Assembly: GCA_023386765.1 (NCBI GenBank)
Contig: JAEWJD010000251.1
Coordinates: 1-7,138 of the forward strand
Source: Pseudomonadota bacterium
Lineage (GTDB): Bacteria > Pseudomonadota > Gammaproteobacteria > Burkholderiales > Burkholderiaceae_B
Length of the DNA stretch: 7,138 nt
Direction: 5' to 3'
Each line of letters opens with the position of its first letter. Within the stretch, counting starts at the first letter, position 1. Shown here one piece after another: positions 1-5,110 of the stretch. The notes below the pieces were generated by a model, which had not been told where the DNA came from, made no database searches, and saw only the letters and a program-made list of their open reading frames with translations. Both the position numbers and the translations under genes were made by a program.

Positions 1-363
1 GGCATCGAGCACGTCCCGGCTCAGGTAGGAAAGGGTTTGCAATTGCGCCGTCGAGCGGCGCGCCACGTCGGCCCGGCAGGCCAGCGCGAACTGCAGGCAC
101 CACAGCCACTGATGCGGATCCATCCGAGGCCGGAAGCGCAAGGGTGAATCGGCCCGCAGCAGCCAGCCCGGCACGCTGGGCAGCACGCCCGGACCGGCCA
201 GCGGGGCCACATAGCTGTAGCTCAATTGTCCGCCGTTGGCATAACTGGACACCTCGCCGGGGCCGGGCTGGCTGTCCACCAGCACGACGTCATGCCCCTC
301 GCGCGCCAGAAAATACGCCGTGGTCGTGCCAATCACGCCGGCGCCGATCACACATACCCGCAT
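1..363 (-). CDS. dadA: D-amino acid dehydrogenase (DadA), N-terminal part, cut by window edge
   Basis: Only the first 121 codons are present; the gene runs off the left edge of the window. DadA is a membrane-associated FAD enzyme that oxidatively deaminates D-amino acids (classically D-alanine, from L-alanine via a racemase) to 2-oxo acids and passes electrons to the respiratory chain. Seen here: an N-terminal Rossmann dinucleotide fold with VIGAGVIG at residues 5-12, the acidic residue ending the second strand (D30 in VVLVD), and the DadA signature SYANGGQLS at residues 40-48. The start is the ATG read from 363, with GGTAAGG just upstream. It lies 95 bp downstream of nsrR on the same strand, with a possible promoter of its own. 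Other DadA-like FAD oxidoreductases are possible, but the SYANGGQLS segment is typical of DadA. The C-terminal half cannot be assessed. Confidence 0.88.
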   Translation of the reverse strand, partial: MRVCVIGAGVIGTTTAYFLAREGHDVVLVDSQPGPGEVSSYANGGQLSYSYVAPLAGPGVLPSVPGWLLRADSPLRFRPRMDPHQWLWCLQFALACRADVARRSTAQLQTLSYLSRDVLDA

Positions 364-376
364 AACCTTACCACCC

Positions 377-404
377 AGAATAGGAATCGAAACCCTATTG
401 TCCG
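377..404 (-). promoter_or_regulatory. Possible dadA promoter with an overlapping inverted repeat
   Basis: On the minus strand CGGACA (399-404, 4/6 to the -35 consensus) and TATTCT (377-382, 4/6 to the -10 consensus) are separated by 16 nt. The same stretch carries an inverted repeat, AATAGG (379-384) and CCTATT (394-399), that could hold a regulator. A start from this promoter would give a very short leader that still includes the GGTAAGG ribosome-binding site. This is pattern matching only; dadA is regulated by Lrp in enteric bacteria, but I cannot assign a regulator here. Confidence 0.3.
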
Positions 405-418
405 AGGGCCCAGCCCTC
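404..418 (-). terminator. Small hairpin between nsrR and dadA
   Basis: GAGGGC (404-409) and GCCCTC (413-418) form a perfect 6-bp GC-rich stem with a 3-nt loop. It lies about 40 bp after the nsrR stop codon on the minus strand and could end or attenuate the hmp-nsrR transcript before dadA. No U-tract follows, so termination is only a possibility. Confidence 0.28.
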
Positions 419-449
419 AGGGGCAAATGCCTATGTGGGGACTACCCAT

Positions 450-465
450 AACCTAAGGTTAGGTT
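450..465. repeat. Inverted repeat overlapping the nsrR stop codon
   Basis: AACCTAA (450-456) and TTAGGTT (459-465) are perfect 7-bp inverted arms around a 2-bp centre. The centre is too small for an RNA loop, so a DNA-binding dyad is the more natural reading. The left side (CATAACCT, 447-454) recurs exactly at 361-368, over the dadA start codon. No regulator is recognised. Confidence 0.35.
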
Positions 466-917
466 ACTGACTTGCCTTCGCGCATCGGCCGATGCAGGCG
501 GATGATGGCCGCCGCGGTGGGCGAACCCACCAGTTCGGCCAGCGTATGGCCATCCAGAAAGGCGTAGAAACTGCGCAAGGCCTCCTGCAACACACCGGTC
601 AGGCGGCAGACCCCCTGCAGCGCACAAGGCGGGTCGGCGCAATCGACCAGCCCGCCCTGATGCTCCAGCGTGCGCACCAGCTCGCCGAGCCGGTACTCGG
701 AGGCTGGCCGCGCCAGCGCGAGGCCGCCCCCCTTGCCACGGGTAGCGGCCACCCAGCCCTGCTGCGACATGAAATGCACCACTTTCACCAGATGATGGCG
801 CGAGATCTCGAAACGCTCGGCGATCTCGGGGATCGTCACGGGCTTTTCGCGGTCGCGGCACTGCGTGAGGTACATCAGCACACGCAGGCCAAAATCGGTA
901 AAGCGGGTCAGTTGCAT
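459..917 (-). CDS. nsrR: Rrf2-family nitric-oxide-sensing repressor NsrR
   Basis: The 152-residue protein is an Rrf2-family regulator. NsrR binds an [Fe-S] cluster that is destroyed or nitrosylated by NO, which releases repression of NO-defence genes such as hmp. Seen here: the N-terminus MQLTRFTDFGLR typical of NsrR, a winged helix-turn-helix at about residues 25-65 with wing RGKGGG (60-65), and three cysteines C93, C98 and C104 spaced C-x4-C-x5-C as expected for the cluster ligands. D8, the fourth ligand reported for Streptomyces NsrR, is also present. The C-terminal helix runs from about 106 to 140. It lies 49 bp downstream of hmp on the same strand, and the operator upstream of hmp suggests autoregulation. 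IscR is the main alternative, but the hmp linkage and the N-terminus favour NsrR. The ribosome-binding site is weak (AGG about 6 nt upstream), consistent with dependence on the hmp transcript. Confidence 0.92.
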   Translation of the reverse strand: MQLTRFTDFGLRVLMYLTQCRDREKPVTIPEIAERFEISRHHLVKVVHFMSQQGWVAATRGKGGGLALARPASEYRLGELVRTLEHQGGLVDCADPPCALQGVCRLTGVLQEALRSFYAFLDGHTLAELVGSPTAAAIIRLHRPMREGKSVT

Positions 918-941
918 TCAGGCCTATGGAAACCGGGGAGC

Positions 942-954
942 GCCTCGCCGAGGC
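942..954. repeat. Short palindrome in the hmp-nsrR gap
   Basis: GCCTCG (942-947) and CGAGGC (949-954) form a perfect palindrome around one base; as RNA it would give a 5-bp stem with a 3-nt loop. It sits 13 bp after the hmp stop on the minus strand and ahead of nsrR, and it lacks a U-tract. It may stabilise the hmp 3' end or tune nsrR expression; it may also be chance in GC-rich DNA. Confidence 0.25.
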
Positions 955-966
955 AGGAAAACCACC

Positions 967-2193
967 TTACCAGCCGGGACCGCCCGTGCCGAACGCCTCG
1001 GCATGGATACGCTCGGCCGGCACCCCGCGTGCGCGCAGGGCATCGTGCTGGTCCCGCATGAAAGGCAGCGGGCCACACAGATAGTAATCCGCTTCGGGCA
1101 GCACCACGTCATCGGCGATCTGCTGCCATTCGATGCGGCCGGCGTAGTCGTAATCAACGCCCTGGCGATCGCCTTCGGCCACCTTTTCATAGAACACGTG
1201 GCGGCGCAGGTTGGCATGCTGGCGGGCCGCCTCATTGATCTCGTCGCGCATGGCATGCACCGACGCCTGGCGGCAGGCATGCACGAAACGCAGTTCGCGC
1301 GCCGCCTCGCCGCTCTGCTGACGGGCCAGCAGCGTATTGAGCATGGACATCATGGGCGTGATGCCGACACCGCCGGAGATCATCACCACGGGCCCCTGCC
1401 CCTCGCTGCGCAGCACGAAATCGCCACAAGGCGGTGCCACATCCAGCACATCGCCTTCCTGCACGTGGTCATGCAGGCGGTTGGACACCTGGCCGGCGGG
1501 ACCGGCACCGGCCGCTTCGCGCTTGACCGAGATACGCAGGCTGTCCTTGCCCGGCGCATCCGACAGGCTGTATTGGCGCGGCTGCACCAGGCCATGTTCA
1601 GGCAGATACAGGCGCACCGACAGATACTGGCCCGGCTGATAGTCCGGCAGCGGGCCGCCGTCGACCGGGCGCAGATAGAAAGACGTGATCTCGGCGCTCT
1701 CGGGCACCTTGCCCACCACCTTGAAGCCACGCCAGCCGCTCCAGCCACCGTCCTTGGTGGCCGCCTCGGCATACATGCGCGATTCAATGCCCACCAGCAC
1801 GTCGACCAGCTGGCCATAGGCCGCCGCCCAGGCGTCGATCAGCGCATCGGTCGCAGCATCGCCCAGCACCTCACGGATGGAGGCCAGCAGGTGCTTGCCC
1901 ACGATGGCGTACTGCTCAGGGCGCACGCTCAGGCTGACATGCTTATGCGCGATCCGCTCCAGCACCGGACCGAGCACCGACGGATCATCGATATGCTCGG
2001 CATAGGCCGCCACGGCCATGGCCAGCGCCTGCTGCTGCTGGCCGCTTTGCTGGTGACCCTGGTTGAACACCTGCTTGAGTTCCGGATTGTGCTGGAACAT
2101 GCGCGCGTAGAAATGGCGCGTCAACGCTTCGCCATGGGTCTTCAGAACAGGGGCGGTGGATTTGACCAGCTCACGTACGGTTGCACTCAACAT
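967..2193 (-). CDS. hmp: Flavohaemoprotein Hmp, nitric oxide dioxygenase
   Basis: The 408-residue cytoplasmic enzyme converts NO and O2 to nitrate using NAD(P)H, FAD and haem b; E. coli Hmp has 396 residues. The N-terminal globin domain (about 1-140) keeps the key residues at E. coli numbering: Y29 (B10), F43 (CD1), Q53 (E7), proximal haem ligand H85 and Y95, with E137 in place of the E. coli E135 of the proximal triad. The FAD domain (about 152-262) has RQYS at 206-209. The NAD(P)H domain has GGVGITP at 274-280 and CGPLPFM at 373-379, ending in EAFG at 399-402. AGGAG (2200-2204), 6 nt upstream, fixes the start; a second ATG at 2195-2197 is out of frame. It is the first gene of a minus-strand unit with nsrR, and the NsrR-like operator lies 38 bp upstream. 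It is complete with no missing catalytic residue. Confidence 0.97.
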   Translation of the reverse strand: MLSATVRELVKSTAPVLKTHGEALTRHFYARMFQHNPELKQVFNQGHQQSGQQQQALAMAVAAYAEHIDDPSVLGPVLERIAHKHVSLSVRPEQYAIVGKHLLASIREVLGDAATDALIDAWAAAYGQLVDVLVGIESRMYAEAATKDGGWSGWRGFKVVGKVPESAEITSFYLRPVDGGPLPDYQPGQYLSVRLYLPEHGLVQPRQYSLSDAPGKDSLRISVKREAAGAGPAGQVSNRLHDHVQEGDVLDVAPPCGDFVLRSEGQGPVVMISGGVGITPMMSMLNTLLARQQSGEAARELRFVHACRQASVHAMRDEINEAARQHANLRRHVFYEKVAEGDRQGVDYDYAGRIEWQQIADDVVLPEADYYLCGPLPFMRDQHDALRARGVPAERIHAEAFGTGGPGW

Positions 2194-2230
2194 GCATGGC
2201 TCCTGAGAGATTGCCGGCAGCCCGGCTTTA

Positions 2231-2253
2231 AAGATGTATTTATTCTACATGTT
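2231..2253 (-). promoter_or_regulatory. NsrR operator in the hmp promoter region
   Basis: The 23-bp site has the NsrR layout of two 11-bp half-sites around one base. The left half, AAGATGTATTT (2231-2241), matches the known half-site AAGATGYATTT completely. The right half, TTCTACATGTT (2243-2253), matches the mirrored half at 7 of 11 positions. On the minus strand a -10-like TAGAAT (2242-2247) falls inside the site, with no clear -35, so bound NsrR would cover the promoter. The site is 38-60 bp upstream of the hmp start codon, in the 135-bp gap shared with the divergent yqeY-like gene. That gene may have a weak promoter (TTGCTG at 2266-2271, TTAAAA at 2289-2294), which I do not call separately. 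Confidence 0.78.
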
Positions 2254-2328
2254 TTAAATGCGTGCTTGCTGCATAGGGCCTGCGAGAGTTAAAACACGGG
2301 CTTCGACGCAACACTGAAGGATTCATCC

Positions 2329-2790
2329 ATGAGCACCCAGACGCTCAAGACCACCCTGCTCGACGCTCAGAAGCAGGCCATGCGCGCCAAGGACAGCGCC
2401 CGCCTGGCCACCCTGCGCTTCCTGATGGCCGCCATCAAGCAAAAGGAAGTCGATGAGCGCCGCGACGTCAGCGACGCCGAGATCACCGCCATCGTCGAGA
2501 AACAGGTCAAGCAACGACGCGAGTCGATCGCCGCCTTCGAGGCCGCCGGCCGGACCGAGACCGCCGAGCAGGAAAAGGCCGAACTGGCCGTGCTGCAAGA
2601 GTTCCTGCCGCAGGCCGCCAGCGCCGAGGAAGTCGAGGCCGCCATCGCCGCCGCCTTTGCCGAAGTGGCCGCGCAAGGCGTCAGTGGCCCGGCGGCCATG
2701 GGCAAGATCATGGCCATCCTCAAGCCGGCGCTGGCCGGCCGGGCCGATATGTCGCAGCTCTCGCAGCAGGTCAAGGCCCGCCTGGCCTGA
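2329..2790 (+). CDS. GatB/YqeY-domain protein
   Basis: The 153-residue, helix-rich, soluble protein matches the stand-alone YqeY family, related to the C-terminal tail domain of GatB, the tRNA-dependent amidotransferase subunit. The cellular role is not established; a link to tRNA has been inferred from that relationship. Seen here: the family start LKTTLLDAQKQAMRAKDSARLATLRFLMAAIKQKE (residues 6-40, quoted by its key parts K18, R20, R25, R30), the central QVKQRRESIAAFEAAGR (59-75) and the EFLPQ segment (91-95). The C-terminal helical part carries GPAAMGKIM (120-128). GAAGGA (2316-2321), 7 nt upstream, supports the start. In many betaproteobacteria this family sits between rpsU and dnaG, which are not neighbours here, so this could be a relocated or second copy. 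It is divergent from hmp and convergent with dinB. Confidence 0.9.
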   Translation: MSTQTLKTTLLDAQKQAMRAKDSARLATLRFLMAAIKQKEVDERRDVSDAEITAIVEKQVKQRRESIAAFEAAGRTETAEQEKAELAVLQEFLPQAASAEEVEAAIAAAFAEVAAQGVSGPAAMGKIMAILKPALAGRADMSQLSQQVKARLA

Positions 2791-2795
2791 ACGCG

Positions 2796-2820
2796 TCGGC
2801 GGCCTAGAACACGCCGCCGA
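2796..2820. terminator. Hairpin at the yqeY-like/dinB convergent junction
   Basis: TCGGCGGC (2796-2803) and GCCGCCGA (2813-2820) form a perfect 8-bp stem with a 9-nt loop. The loop contains the dinB stop codon (2804-2806, minus), so one arm is the last coding bases of dinB. A symmetric stem between convergent genes could work in both directions. Neither side has a U-tract, so intrinsic termination is not certain. Confidence 0.45.
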
Positions 2821-3892
2821 ACAGATCTGGCTGGCGCGGCCCCTCGCCGGTCTCAGGATCGGCGAAATTGCTCATGCCCACGCCCGCCAGCCGATAGCGG
2901 GTCTGGGCTGGCAGCTCCACCCGCCCGCACAATTGGCGCGCCACCTGGGCCAGGGCTTCGGGCGAAGCCGGCGGCTGCGGAAGGGTCAGGCTGCGCGTCA
3001 ATAACCGGAAGCGATCGGTCTTGAGCTTGAGCACCACCGTGCGGCCCAGCCGCCCCTTCTTGCGCGCCTGCTCCCAGACACGTGCGGCCAGTTGCCCCAG
3101 GGCCTCGTCCAGTTCGTCCAGGCGCCGGTCGCGTTCGAAGGTGTTCTCCGCCGAGATCTGCTGCAAGGGCTGATCTGGCTGCACTTCGCGGTGGTCGATC
3201 CCGCGCGCCAGTTCGTACAGGCGGCGCCCATAGCGGCCGAACAACTGTTCCAGCTCAGCCTGTTCGCGCCCGGCCAGGTCGCCCACCGTCTCGACCCCCA
3301 GGGCTTGCAGCCTGCCCTGCATGACCTTGCCCACGCCCGGCACCTTGCGCACCGGCAGGGGCGTCAGGAAAGCCAGCACGCGGGCCGGCGGAATCACGCA
3401 CAGGCCATCCGGCTTGTTCCAATCGGAAGCGATCTTCGCAAGGAATTTATTGGGTGCCACGCCCGCCGAGGCGGTCAGGCCGGTTTCCTGGCGGATCTGC
3501 GCGCGGATGGCCTCGGCCACGGCCGTGCCCGAGGCCAGCCCCAGCTTGTTGACGGTCACGTCCAGATAGGCTTCGTCCAGCGACAGCGGCTCGATGAGAT
3601 CAGTATGGCGCGCCATGATGGCGCGCACCTGGCGCGAGACCTCGCGGTAGCGATTGAAATCCGGCGCGACATAGACCGCATCCGGACACAGCCGCTGCGC
3701 ACGCGCCACCGCCATGGCCGAATGCACGCCATAACGGCGCGCTTCGTAGGAAGCGGCACAGACGACCGACCGCGCGCCGGTCCAGGCCACCACCACCGGC
3801 AGGCCACGCAGGTCGGGACGGTCGCGCTGCTCGACGGAGGCGTAGAACGCGTCCATGTCGACATGCACGATTTTGCGGATCGGATCAGTCAT
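2804..3892 (-). CDS. dinB: DNA polymerase IV (Y-family translesion polymerase)
   Basis: The 362-residue polymerase (E. coli DinB has 351) copies past damaged template bases with low fidelity. Seen here: HVDMDAFYASVE at residues 10-21 with catalytic D12, and Y17 at the position of the steric gate that excludes ribonucleotides. SLDEAYLDVT (104-113) carries catalytic D106 and E107. SAGVAPNKFLAKIASDWNKP follows at 142-161, a helix-hairpin-helix (VPGVGK) at 184-189, and the little-finger domain at about 245-345. The C-terminal QPDLF (354-358) is a sliding-clamp binding motif, so recruitment to the replisome should be intact. The start precedes RKIVHVDMD by the usual few residues; the ribosome-binding site (CAGG) is weak. 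A LexA-like box lies 35-55 bp upstream, consistent with SOS control. It is complete, with all catalytic residues present. Confidence 0.96.
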   Translation of the reverse strand: MTDPIRKIVHVDMDAFYASVEQRDRPDLRGLPVVVAWTGARSVVCAASYEARRYGVHSAMAVARAQRLCPDAVYVAPDFNRYREVSRQVRAIMARHTDLIEPLSLDEAYLDVTVNKLGLASGTAVAEAIRAQIRQETGLTASAGVAPNKFLAKIASDWNKPDGLCVIPPARVLAFLTPLPVRKVPGVGKVMQGRLQALGVETVGDLAGREQAELEQLFGRYGRRLYELARGIDHREVQPDQPLQQISAENTFERDRRLDELDEALGQLAARVWEQARKKGRLGRTVVLKLKTDRFRLLTRSLTLPQPPASPEALAQVARQLCGRVELPAQTRYRLAGVGMSNFADPETGEGPRQPDLFGGVF

Positions 3893-3927
3893 GCGCCTGA
3901 TGGCCCGCCGACGACGACGGGCCGAAC

Positions 3928-3947
3928 TACTGGATATTTATACGGTA
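3928..3947 (-). promoter_or_regulatory. LexA (SOS) box upstream of dinB
   Basis: The plus strand reads TACTGGATAT then TTATACGGTA, matching the E. coli SOS operator (TACTGTATAT, ATATACAGTA) at 17 of 20 positions. The CTG arm is intact; the CAG arm is CGG, so the site may be somewhat weaker than consensus. On the minus strand a good -10 candidate, TATAAA, lies inside the box, so bound LexA would block dinB transcription. It ends 35 bp before the dinB start codon. That LexA binds it is inferred from the match and from dinB being a classical SOS gene. Confidence 0.72.
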
Positions 3948-4012
3948 TCGGTATTATGGCCCGTCTGGCCGTTGCCTGCAGCGCCAGGCCGGCCACAGCG
4001 CGGCCACGCGCC

Positions 4013-4041
4013 TGGAGAGGCCGGTTTTTTCGCGCTACAGT
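4013..4041 (+). promoter_or_regulatory. Possible sigma-70 promoter of the thioesterase gene
   Basis: TGGAGA (4013-4018, 4/6 to -35) and TACAGT (4036-4041, 4/6 to -10) are separated by 17 nt. Transcription would start near 4048, giving a leader of about 26 nt with no evident Shine-Dalgarno sequence. The LexA box is 65 bp further upstream and is unlikely to control this promoter. Confidence 0.4.
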
Positions 4042-4073
4042 GGCCGCTTTTCGCAGAACGCTTTTCTTTCCCG

Positions 4074-4502
4074 ATGACCGATTCCACGCAGCACGAGACG
4101 CCCGCCACCGATTACTTCGGCCTGCATATCCCCTTGATGGACCTGATGGGCCTGGTCCCCGAGGCCATCGAAGACGGTGCCGCGCGTTGCCGCCTGCCCT
4201 GGCGCGAAGCGCTGACCAACAGCCGCGGACATGTTCACGGCGGCACCCTGATGAGCGTGCTCGACTTCACCATGAGCGCGGCCGCACGCGGCACCCGCAA
4301 CAATCTGGGCATGGCTACCATCGACATGAACACCAGCTTCCTGGCGCCGGCGCTGGGCGACCTGACCATCTCCGCGCGCTGCCTGCGCCTGGGCAAGTCG
4401 ATCGCTTTCTGTGAGGGGGAAATCCACAATGCCCAGGGCGAACTGGTGGCCAAGTCCTCGGCCACCTTCAAGCTGGTGCCGCAGCGCCCGGGCGGCGACT
4501 GA
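4074..4502 (+). CDS. PaaI-family hotdog-fold acyl-CoA thioesterase
   Basis: The 142-residue protein has the size and motifs of the PaaI/YdiI-type single-hotdog thioesterases, which hydrolyse acyl- or aryl-CoA thioesters as cytoplasmic oligomers. Seen here: NSRGHVHGGTLMSVLDFTMSAAA (residues 49-71 by its parts), with HGG at 55-57 at the start of the long hotdog helix. D64 is the probable catalytic acid; in the family a D or E here activates the attacking water. The final strands include GELVAKSSATFKLV at 122-135. The ATG at 4074 is chosen because the frame upstream, though open to 3855, is Arg/Pro-rich, overlaps the dinB promoter and is not hotdog-like. No ribosome-binding site is visible, so translation may start inefficiently or from an unusual leader. 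The physiological substrate cannot be told from sequence. It converges with the lipoprotein gene, 3 bp apart. Confidence 0.85.
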   Translation: MTDSTQHETPATDYFGLHIPLMDLMGLVPEAIEDGAARCRLPWREALTNSRGHVHGGTLMSVLDFTMSAAARGTRNNLGMATIDMNTSFLAPALGDLTISARCLRLGKSIAFCEGEIHNAQGELVAKSSATFKLVPQRPGGD

Positions 4503-4505
4503 GGC

Positions 4506-4952
4506 CTAGCGCGGACGCGGCAGCGTCCAGACTTCCTCGGAGGGCTTGGGATCGCCCGGCATGTAGCTGACGCAGGATGGCACACCGAAAGTGACGGCCT
4601 CTTTCATGGCGCGCAGGGCATCGCGATTCCAGATGCTGCGGCCCCACATGTTGATGTGCACCGCCGCACTGTCGGGCCCGCTGGACTTGATCTCCACGCG
4701 CGTCATTTCGCTGTCGCTCATGGGTGCCAGCACGCGTACCAGCGCCGAGCCCTGGTCCAGCTTGCCGTCCAGGCGATAACCGCCCTGTCCGAGCAGACAG
4801 CGCTGGGCTTGCGCCATGGCCGCCTCGTAGGCGGCCTGATAGGAAACCTTGGCCTGCATATCGGTCGACAGGGCGCCGCCATTGGGACCGGTCCCCACGG
4901 CGCATCCTGCCAAGGCCAGAACGGCTGCCGCAAGGGGGATGGCTTTGAACAT
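4506..4952 (-). CDS. Small lipoprotein of unknown function
   Basis: I do not recognise the 148-residue protein. It has a clear lipoprotein signal: a short charged start (MFK), a hydrophobic stretch (residues 5-15) and lipobox LAGC with the lipidated C17. It is therefore expected to be anchored in an envelope membrane, probably the outer one because residue 18 is Ala and not Asp. The mature part looks like one small mixed alpha/beta domain: a helix at about 38-53, strand-like segments at 68-76, 83-90 and 95-101, and a helix at 109-119. C52 and C127 are the only other cysteines and could form a periplasmic disulfide. The tail (132-148) is rich in Pro and charged residues. GGAGA about 4-5 nt upstream of ATG supports the start. 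It is divergent from the S9 peptidase. Confidence 0.82.
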   Translation of the reverse strand: MFKAIPLAAAVLALAGCAVGTGPNGGALSTDMQAKVSYQAAYEAAMAQAQRCLLGQGGYRLDGKLDQGSALVRVLAPMSDSEMTRVEIKSSGPDSAAVHINMWGRSIWNRDALRAMKEAVTFGVPSCVSYMPGDPKPSEEVWTLPRPR

Positions 4953-4974
4953 GATTTCTCCATAGACTGCCGCG

Positions 4975-5027
4975 ATTATCCCGCATTTCCTGGCGACTCG
5001 ACGGCGCGCAAATGGCTATGGCATGAT
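4975..5027. promoter_or_regulatory. Divergent promoter region, lipoprotein / S9 peptidase
   Basis: The 158-bp gap between the two divergent genes holds a candidate promoter in each direction. Minus strand: GATAAT (4975-4980, 5/6 to the -10 consensus) lies 22 bp before the lipoprotein start codon, without a good -35. Plus strand: TCGACG (4998-5003, 4/6) and CATGAT (5022-5027, 4/6) with an 18-nt spacer would give a leader of about 75 nt for the peptidase. The upstream parts of the two overlap. No operator is recognised. Confidence 0.3.
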
Positions 5028-5100
5028 GAAACCCCGCTGGCGCCTGCGCGCGCCATCCCGTTCACGCCGCTGGCCTGCCCGGCCGCCGGCGCCCGAGTCC

Positions 5101-5105
5101 GGAGA
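5101..5105 (+). promoter_or_regulatory. Ribosome-binding site favouring a TTG start for the peptidase
   Basis: GGAGA lies 5 nt before TTG (5111). The in-frame ATG codons at 5123 and 5126 have no purine-rich sequence at a proper distance. This makes TTG the likely start, although starting at ATG would still leave a usable signal peptide. Confidence 0.55.
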
Positions 5106-5110
5106 CCATT

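Noticed and set aside
865..2292. 475-codon plus-strand frame opposite hmp and nsrR
   Set aside because: It is antisense to a complete Hmp with all catalytic residues. Its His/Ala/Arg-rich translation resembles no protein family and is what GC-rich codon bias produces on the opposite strand.
3855..4073. N-terminal extension of the thioesterase to an upstream ATG at 3855
   Set aside because: It would overlap the dinB start and LexA box and add an Arg/Pro-rich stretch foreign to hotdog proteins. The ATG at 4074 gives the usual family length.
3092..4414. 440-codon plus-strand frame across dinB and the thioesterase start
   Set aside because: It runs antisense through dinB and then out of frame through the thioesterase gene; there is no recognisable domain.
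4485..4494. CGCCCGGGCG palindrome at the end of the thioesterase gene
   Set aside because: It has no loop and is inside coding sequence. Short perfect GC palindromes are expected by chance at this base composition, so it is not a terminator.
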